DNA from: Lamellibrachia satsuma
Taxonomy: Eukaryota; Annelida; Polychaeta; Sabellida; Siboglinidae
Direction of reading: 5' to 3'
Assembly (NCBI GenBank): GCA_033239005.1
Contig: BSQZ01000015.1
Coordinates: forward strand, 5,386,001 to 5,450,000
DNA: 64,000 nt
Shown here: piece by piece, positions 57,240 through 64,000 of the stretch
Layout: the number at the start of each line of letters is the position of its first letter
How positions within the stretch are numbered: the first letter of the stretch is position 1
Program-made: the position numbers and the translations under genes
Notes under the pieces: generated by a model
Told to the model about the DNA's origin: nothing
The model's input: only the letters and a program-made list of their open reading frames with translations
Databases searched by the model: none

Positions 57240-58400
57240 TCTAGGTACTACTTACTATACCTCTGTGTAAAGCGATAGTTAGGCCTCATTTAAAATGCTG
57301 TATACAACCTTGGAGACCATATCATAGGAAGGATATAGATATGCTTGAACTACAGAGGAGAGCAATTAAAATTATTCCAGAACTGAATCAGAATCATTTA
57401 GTTGACCACACAATCATATAAAAATACAGCAAATGTATATAAATGAATGTATGGTCAGGGAGACTCTTAATAAGGCATGATGTATGCCGCTAACATAAGG
57501 GCCACCCTGTTGGTTAATGGATAATTTTAATACAAATTTATACTATACTAATCTAATTAGTAATTCATGAGCATTAATTAACATTATTTAATACTAACTA
57601 ACTAATACTAATTAATTACTAACACTAACTAACAAACATCAAACATAAGCAAAATATACACTAGAATAATAGTATGTAAATTACACTAATGTTAAAAAAA
57701 ACTGACTTATTTTCACAAATTATCAAACTACTTATTCTATGCAAACTAACCAACAATAACTAATACCAATTAATATTAATTAACTGGCACTCTATCACTA
57801 CTATTATTAATATAGCCTAATACTTAGCCCTAGTCTGCCTAGACACTTTGTAATACTAAATGTATAATATGCAATTTACTTATACTACAAAATACTGTCA
57901 TGGTGACTCTTTCTTTAAAGTTACAACTATCTTATTATTTTCAGTTAGTACATGTATAACAGAGAAGCCTTGGTTATGAAGAACACCTAAAAGAATGTGG
58001 TTTAGCAACTCTAAACACAAAGAGGTTAAGAGGAGATAAAATTTTAGTTTTTAAGATATTGAATGGGTGTGAAAATATTGATAGAAATATTTTGTTCTCA
58101 CTCAAGAAAGATAGTAAAACTAGAGAACATGAGGTAACATTAGTAAAGGATCAGAATAGATTGGATATTAAGAAGTACTACTTCTCGCTGAGGACGGTAA
58201 ATGAATGGAACAAATTATCTACAGTCCAGATTATGTAACTGCTAGCAGCATGAATATGTTTAAAAACAAGGTTGACACATATCTCAGGAGGGCGTTTTAC
58301 ACATAGATGAACAATTTTATACTCTCTATAAGCCAATGGCTTCCTTGTCCACTTGCCATTTGGGTATTTACCTTGGATGGCAATCTTGTTAAATCTCTGG
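57240..58400 (+). mobile_element. LINE 3' fragment, interrupted
   Basis: 57265-57400 encodes VRPHLKCCIQPW-like and KDIDMLELQRRAIKIIPEL. 57965-58290 encodes LGYEEHLKECGLATLNTKRL, RGDKILVFKILNGCENIDRN and NEWNKLS. About 550 bp of AT-rich actaactaata-type DNA lies between, possibly an insertion. The 3' tail (58305-58400) abuts the HDAC promoter. Confidence 0.78.
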
Positions 58401-58534
58401 CGGGTCCGAGGGAGTATTCCACGCCACGTATCATACCCCCGTTCCGTGATCCGGTCCGGATTTTGATCGCGCTACCTAGCGAGTGAAGCACGAAACAATC
58501 TACGTTTACATTTCGCGCAGGTTTGCGAAGGAAG
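58380..58534 (+). promoter_or_regulatory. Candidate HDAC1/2 promoter and 5' UTR
   Basis: This is a CpG-rich segment (ggcgggtccgaggg, gatccggtccgga, gatcgcgctacc) immediately upstream of the HDAC ATG and downstream of a LINE 3' tail. It is set off from the AT-rich flanks. No TATA box is evident. The transcription start is not defined. Confidence 0.4.
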
Positions 58535-58586
58535 ATGTCGAACACAGGACCGCATAGCAAGAAGAAAGTCTGCTATTACTACGATG
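58535..58586 (+). CDS. HDAC1: HDAC1/2 exon 1
   Basis: Encodes [17 protein letters not shown] plus one base. The ATG follows gaag in a purine-rich context. KKVCYYYD is the family's first conserved block. The donor is GATG/gtcagt, phase 1. Confidence 0.93.
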
Positions 58587-61500
58587 GTCAGTTATGTTAC
58601 TCCTGCTTATTATGTGTATAATGTTAACAATGTTGCGATCCACCATAATCGCCGGTCTTGTATTGTTGTAACACGTTCTGAATGAATTAGAAGCTACGTA
58701 AACGAAGCCTGTTAAATGGCCATTCGTCGTCCATTCATTCATCGAGTCGCTCGCCGGAGACAACGACAAAGCGACTGATGCTGACCATCGGTTGGCGCGG
58801 GAATTAGCACTAATCAGGAGTAGCGAACATATCCAACCGATACATCGCCCTATTTCTTAGCAACATGACCGATTGCATTGGACCTTTGTAGTGCAATTTA
58901 CGATCAACGCACCATCAACATTCACATTGGCATTGCCATTGCCAATCCATTGCAGCAATACGTTCGATTACGTAACAGCAGGGTGCCTCGTTGCAATAGC
59001 TGATTTGAATCTGAAGCACATGTTTACATCAATCTACTAACGGATCTTTCTTCAGCCATGACGAAACATGCATATTCTTATTCTAGACGTAAACAGTTGA
59101 AAAAGGATAAAGATGCAACATTTATCATCAGCTTGCTGGTTTTAGAACTTGTATGTTTTTGATTGAATTATATTCAACATTTTAGTTATGCTGTTGTAAA
59201 ATAACACTATATAGGCTGCAATATATAGTATACCTTAGAATTAAATGTGCATAATAGTTTTTAATACACACAACTCTACCCTACCACTTTGTTGAAAAAA
59301 AATGTGTTATAATTTATTTACTACACACCCACTCATCAACATTAGTCTATTTAAAAAAAAAAATCACCTTGGATAAGCACTTCAACAAAATCTGCTAAGT
59401 GGCTCTCGCTGCGTGCCAAAAAGTCGTGTCGGTTTATCTGCGCCGATTCTCGGCACCCGGGTTCTCCTTTTGTTTTACATCCTGTATTGTCAGCTGTTTC
59501 CATTCCTTTCTGTAAACTACAGCGGCAGATTGGACAATAGTCAATTCCTTTTCATGATCGTCTGTTTTTGATTACAATTGAACTAAAAAATGAAGGTGAA
59601 ATACGTAGATTAGACGACATAGGTGTATTTCTGGTGTAAGTTTAGCGCTTCGTGCTTCACAGTGATCTCGGACTGTAATTTTCTATAAAAACGGACGTTA
59701 GATAAAACTTCTTCTTGTAATCACAATATAAATTCCTTAATACAATGTATAATAAATGCATAATGAATCTTTAGTGCTATGTATATAATATATACACACA
59801 CATATATTATATATATAGATATATATAATTATATATATATATGATTCTGACCAATCATCTTTATGGACCACTTCACTCTTGCTGCGGCCCATGGCGATCT
59901 TGGCCCACACAATTAGTAGCGCTTAACTTAAGCTTTTGTCATGTTCAGACAGACAACATGAAAAGATCTGCTCAATGAAACAATGCACGAGTAGAAAGCC
60001 AATTACTACAGCCTGCTTCTACACATTCTTAACGCGCACAAATCAAAGAAAGACAACATGAAAAGATCAGCTCAATAAAACAAAGCAACAGTAGGAAGCA
60101 CATTACTATGACCATCACTTTTTTAATGTACAAATAATATTTTAAAACTGATTACTGCATGGTAAATATTAACGGGATATTATGTTTGTGACGTCATTTT
60201 GACACCTATATCGGCTAAGAATAAGATCAAGACCGGTCGTCAAAAACATCTTTATTGATTTGAACATTGTTTATTGTAACAATAAATACATGATATGACT
60301 TCTTGTATCAATAAATATGGCCTACATTACTATAACAAGGCCCGTAATTAAAGACAGGCCGAGGTCACTGGCCAAGATCTCTCAAGCCGAGATCACCGGC
60401 AACGAAATTACTTCGTACACAGACTAACTAAGATCTTTAGAAGATCTTAGTCTGTGTACGAAGTAATTTCCCACTACGCGAATGCATATGGGTGTTTTTG
60501 AGCTTCCCTAGTTTGTGAAATTTTACCTGATTTTGATTCTTGGAGTTCGAGAGCGAGATCGATTTAACAAAAATCATGATTTATTTACATCTCCATGATT
60601 TTAATTCATTTCATTTTATTAGTAATGGTATATTTAATTTTTTTTAATTTTGTAAATCTATATTACCATATCAAGTAGTATATTTACATAATGCATATTG
60701 TATGTATTGATATTGATTAAACTTGTTGGGCCTGGCTGTGCTAAGTTAGTAAAATAATGAAATAATTATGTAATTTTTCAATGATTGAAAAAAAAAATGC
60801 GCAAGAAATATTCTAATTCTAAAAAATGTCTGAATATATAATAAATAAAAAAATTATATTTATGCTTTGGACCAAATAAATATATATTAATAAAATAAGC
60901 AGTTTTTTGTTCCTTTACATTTCACCTTTCATTTAAATCAATTGCCAATGTTCTATTATGATATCTAATTTTTCTTTGAAGTGCCTATCTTGTAGCTTAC
61001 ATAATTTCATTTGTATATGCATCAATTGTGTTTTGAGTTACATTAAAGGTTCCTCTTCAATTCGCTTTTTTACTCGTCTGATTTCATACCTAACTATAGT
61101 ATCCACTACACCATTTCACACCTAACTATTGTATCCACTACAGCATACTAGCTCATTTGTGCATTTGGTTTATTTAGTTTTGGTGAAATCATTGGACATG
61201 TTATCACATTATTTTGATCTGGTCATAATTTTGTTTTATTTAAATCAGATTTTTTTAAAATCTGGTATATAGATGTTTAAATTTGTAAACTCTTTCAAAC
61301 ATGTTCTATTCAAATCGATTTGGGTTCTTGTCTTAACAGAGGGTACATGATTTTTGCTTATATAAAGACATTAGACAATGTCCACAAGGCCTCACCCACT
61401 GTAGTTGCATAATCTGTCTTGGAAAGGAAAGCATGCTGTGTGTCTGTGGCTGTAGCAGTGGTAATTATTGTTTGCTGAGAGGGTGGAGTAGCAACTGTCC

Positions 61501-62316
61501 AGGGCTCTGTGTACTCTAAGGGTCTCTAACCAGAATACAAACTGGTACAGTATTAAACAACTGAGTCAACATACTGAATTAGTAACAACTAGCACAAGCT
61601 ATAAGTGGACACGTTTGTTATTTAAAGGCGTCATTTGAAATGGTGGTTCTAATATGACTGTGGTCTTCATCCCCCTTATGTCTGTCTTAGCTGCACTGTA
61701 GCAGACAGTTGTTAATGTCATATGTGAGGAACTGCCACTAAGTGTGTTACAGGTCTCTGTTAGTGGTGCTTTGTCTTTCGCTAGGTGACATTGGCAACTA
61801 CTACTACGGCCAGGGCCACCCAATGAAACCCCAGCGAGTGAGGATGGCTCACAACCTGCTGCTCAACTATGGGCTCTACAGAAAGATGGAGATCTATGTG
61901 AGTTGATAACACAATTGCTGTCACGATCGCTAAGCCTGCTGTCAGACATATCACTCTTAATGTTTTGCACTAGGTCAAGAATTTTTTTTATTGAAATTGT
62001 TAACCGGTGCTGGGATCGGATAGTATTCTGATTGTCCAATACCATTTCATATTCACAAGTTTGGTTTCTATGATCACGTTTTTGGTTGTCCATTAATACA
62101 GGAAAATTATTTATTACATATACGTACCTTGCATTTATATTCTATGATTATATATTTTAAAAGAAAAAGGTTTGAGAAGAGTGTATGTATTTGTGCAGCG
62201 GCCTCATAAAGCCACCCAGGAGGAGTTGACAAAGTTTCACAGCGACGATTACGTCAAGTTCCTGCGCTGTATCCGACCAGACAACATGTCTGAGTACAAC
62301 AAACTCATGCAGAGAT
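58535..62316 (+). CDS. HDAC1: Class I histone deacetylase (HDAC1/2), first three coding exons
   Basis: A zinc-dependent lysine deacetylase that acts on histones in co-repressor complexes. Coding exons are 58535-58586, 61785-61897 and 62199-62316; phases agree and all junctions are GT-AG. The 94 visible residues start [18 protein letters not shown] and contain [39 protein letters not shown] and [11 protein letters not shown], ending [15 protein letters not shown]. This is diagnostic of the Rpd3/HDAC1/2 class. The catalytic centre would lie in later exons beyond the window. Invertebrates usually have a single HDAC1/2 gene, so the symbol is approximate. Intron 1 (3.2 kb) carries two transposon relics and a palindrome. 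Confidence 0.95.
59660..60400 (-). mobile_element. Second copy of the cagtgatctcggcctg element, in HDAC intron 1
   Basis: Reverse-complement relative of 26754-28650. It shares cagtgatctcgg ends, the gataaaacttcttcttg / aagaagaagttttatt stretch, the gacaacatgaaaagatc block and the accggtcgtcaaaaacatc block. It is shorter and has decayed ends. Confidence 0.75.
60404..60470. repeat. 22-bp perfect palindrome arms in HDAC intron 1
   Basis: gaaattacttcgtacacaga ct (60404-60425) pairs exactly with 60449-60470. The 23-base loop itself contains aagatct pairs. It sits at the edge of the transposon copy at 59660-60400. Confidence 0.95.
60540..61620. mobile_element. Diverged relative of the fold-back element, in HDAC intron 1
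   Basis: Shares with 17.7-18.3 kb the words ggaaaggaaagcatgctgt, tctaagggtctctaacca and caacatactgaatt, plus agacattagacaatgtcc and agggtacatgattttt with the outer end near 18950. Only one arm is clear. The preceding part is AT-rich. Confidence 0.6.
61785..61897 (+). CDS. HDAC1: HDAC1/2 exon 2
   Basis: Encodes [20 protein letters not shown] and [19 protein letters not shown]. The acceptor is tttcgctag and the donor TAT/gtgagt. It includes the conserved GHPMKP loop near the active-site rim. Confidence 0.96.
62199..62316 (+). CDS. HDAC1: HDAC1/2 exon 3
   Basis: Encodes [20 protein letters not shown] then [19 protein letters not shown]. The acceptor is ttgtgcag and the donor AGAT/gtaagt, phase 1. 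No further HDAC exon was found in 62317-64000. Confidence 0.96.
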
Positions 62317-62469
62317 GTAAGTTTCAACTCATGTGCGTAGCCTGCAATAGCTTCTTTTCCATAATGTCTAATGAAGTAAATGAACTATTGTCAACATCTT
62401 AACATACAGTATTTTTGTGGTTTTGGTGCTTCAGCCTTGGACACGTTATATAGACAAGCTAATGACTTA

Positions 62470-62570
62470 TTCAAAATGTGTTCCAAAACTGGGAAATTCT
62501 GGTCATTTCTCTGGTTGACTGAGGGCTGACATGTTAAACAGCATGACCGATAAGCAGGATCACCTCTGTT
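62470..62570 (-). repeat. Interspersed repeat shared with 0.8 kb
   Basis: Inverted partner of 815-905, in HDAC intron 3. Confidence 0.75.
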
Positions 62571-63555
62571 TTTTATGTTGTATTTTCTTTTTTCATTTTA
62601 GTTATTGATCACATCCACTGTATATTATAGGCAATATTTATAATAAGTTGACAATATGTTAAATTGGGGACTTTTTATTCATTAATCTTAATTTAGGGGC
62701 TTCTACTTTTTCATTTGGAAAAGACATCCTAAAAAGGTTTTAATTAATATTATGTTTGTATGTATGTGCTTAATGTAAGTAAATATGACAGAGATGGATT
62801 AGATGTATAAGGTTAGTATGGGGGTCATGGCCCCATGGCATAGTATATTGATGCTTAACTTACCAATAAACAGTTGTTTCAGAGCAGTACATCCTATAAA
62901 ATTCATGCAAATTAATATTCAAAACAAAGAGGCAATGTTAAATCTCTTCTGAAATATACTAACTATACAAATAAGTCCAACGACTGACGCAAACCACAAC
63001 TATAACAAATTAGTTATATTTAATAAACATAAAAAGTGGATAATTCAAGGATTTCTAGCCTCGTTACAACACAGAGATAAAATTTACAAACAATTAAAAT
63101 TAACGAAACCTGATTAATGAACAGCTGTGTATACAGGTTTAACTCCTAAAACATGTTCTTGATGTACATACCCTTCTCTGAAAGATTAACTGTTGGTTTG
63201 TATGTTAATTTAAAAGTGATGGGAGCACATTGTTTGTCCACCTAGGGGTTTACTAGACCTGAAAATAATCAAAGCTAGAAAAAAATTTGTTTAGCCTACT
63301 GCTCGCTTGTGCACCTCGCTCATGTCATGAGCATGTAGGGAGTCCGGTCTGAAATTGTCGGTTCCCATAATGAAAGCGTTCTTTCAGCGAATACCAGTTG
63401 TCTGATGTGTTCGGCACAATGTACAAAACATCACCGGCTGGTGATCATCGTACGACAGCCATGCATACTCTCTCCCAACTTTTCAAATAGCCACGCTGGC
63501 ACTTCAACAAGGTGTTCTGGTCGCGCTTTTCCAACTTTCCGTTTATCGAGAGTCC
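62571..63555. other. HDAC intron 3, nothing recognised
   Basis: AT-rich. No exon continuing HDAC (expected to start with the FNVGEDCPVFDG-type block) was found. Confidence 0.6.
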
Positions 63556-64000
63556 ATCTCATCTATGTGTAGCCCGCCCTTATCAAATATCTGTCAATTC
63601 TCTTTTTAAACATATTCACACTACTAGCATTAACACAATCATTTGGCAGTTTGTTCCATTCATTTATCACCTTCTGTGAGAAAGAGTACTTTCTCATGTC
63701 CAACCTACACTGCTCCTTAACTAATGATGCTTTGTGTCCTCTGGTTCTACTGCTTTTTAAGTTTGAAGAACATATTCCTGTAAACATACTCATAACCGTT
63801 CACTATTTTAAACACTTCTATTTGGTCTCCTCTTAGTCTCCTGGTCTATAGTGTTGTCAAACCACATTGTAATAAGCGACTTTCGTAACTAAGGTCTCTC
63901 AATTCTGGAATCGTTTTAGTTGCTCTTCGTTGTATTCTTTCTAGCTTGTCTATGTCTTTTTTATGATATGGCCTGTATGCTTGAATACAATATTCCAAAT
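63556..64000 (-). mobile_element. LINE 3' fragment, minus strand, running off the window
   Basis: On the minus strand: PYHKKDIDKLERIQRRATKT, LRGDQIEVFKIVNGYEYV, CRLDMRKYSFSQKVINEWNK and LPNDCVNASSVNMFKKRIDR. The same family as 57240-58400, in opposite orientation. Confidence 0.82.

Overview
The window is nuclear DNA of an animal, most likely an invertebrate. The genes are split by GT-AG introns, the proteins match animal families (HMG-CoA synthase, MYSM1, class I histone deacetylase), and most of the rest is non-LTR, LTR and DNA-transposon debris plus many minisatellites. No rRNA, CRISPR or bacterial operon structure is present. The species cannot be named from the sequence.

Three host genes are well supported. 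(1) A cytosolic-type HMG-CoA synthase on the minus strand: the ATG-bearing exon at 22680-23133 carries the catalytic Glu and Cys, and the next coding exon is at 19641-19766. A possible non-coding first exon ends at a splice donor near 29170 beside a CpG-rich stretch that may be a two-way promoter. The later exons were not found in the 19.6 kb downstream. (2) A complete 17-exon MYSM1-type histone H2A deubiquitinase on the plus strand (42926-55934, about 1004 codons) with SANT, SWIRM and JAMM/MPN domains; all exon phases agree. (3) The first three coding exons of a class I histone deacetylase (HDAC1/2 type) on the plus strand (58535-62316), running out of the window.

Layout: 1-12.4 kb holds LINE fragments, a SINE, a hAT-like element with an 8-bp target duplication, and minisatellites. 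12.6-16.8 kb is a LINE split by a FLYWCH/MULE DNA transposon. 16.9-19.6 kb is a 23-bp minisatellite interrupted by a fold-back element. 19.6-29.4 kb is the HMG-CoA synthase locus, with a 45-bp array made of copies of its own splice acceptor, a minisatellite grown from a LINE, and a terminal-inverted-repeat element. 29.4-42.9 kb is transposon-rich, including a Ty3/gypsy element with 137-bp LTRs, a TATCC target duplication and a smaller element nested in gag. 42.9-64 kb holds MYSM1 and HDAC, whose introns contain further repeats.

The most unusual feature is the array at 19734-20978: about 27 tandem copies, each containing the 3' splice site and first 33 exon bases of HMG-CoA synthase coding exon 2, open in the coding frame throughout. 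The long plus-strand reading frame across it is an antisense by-product.
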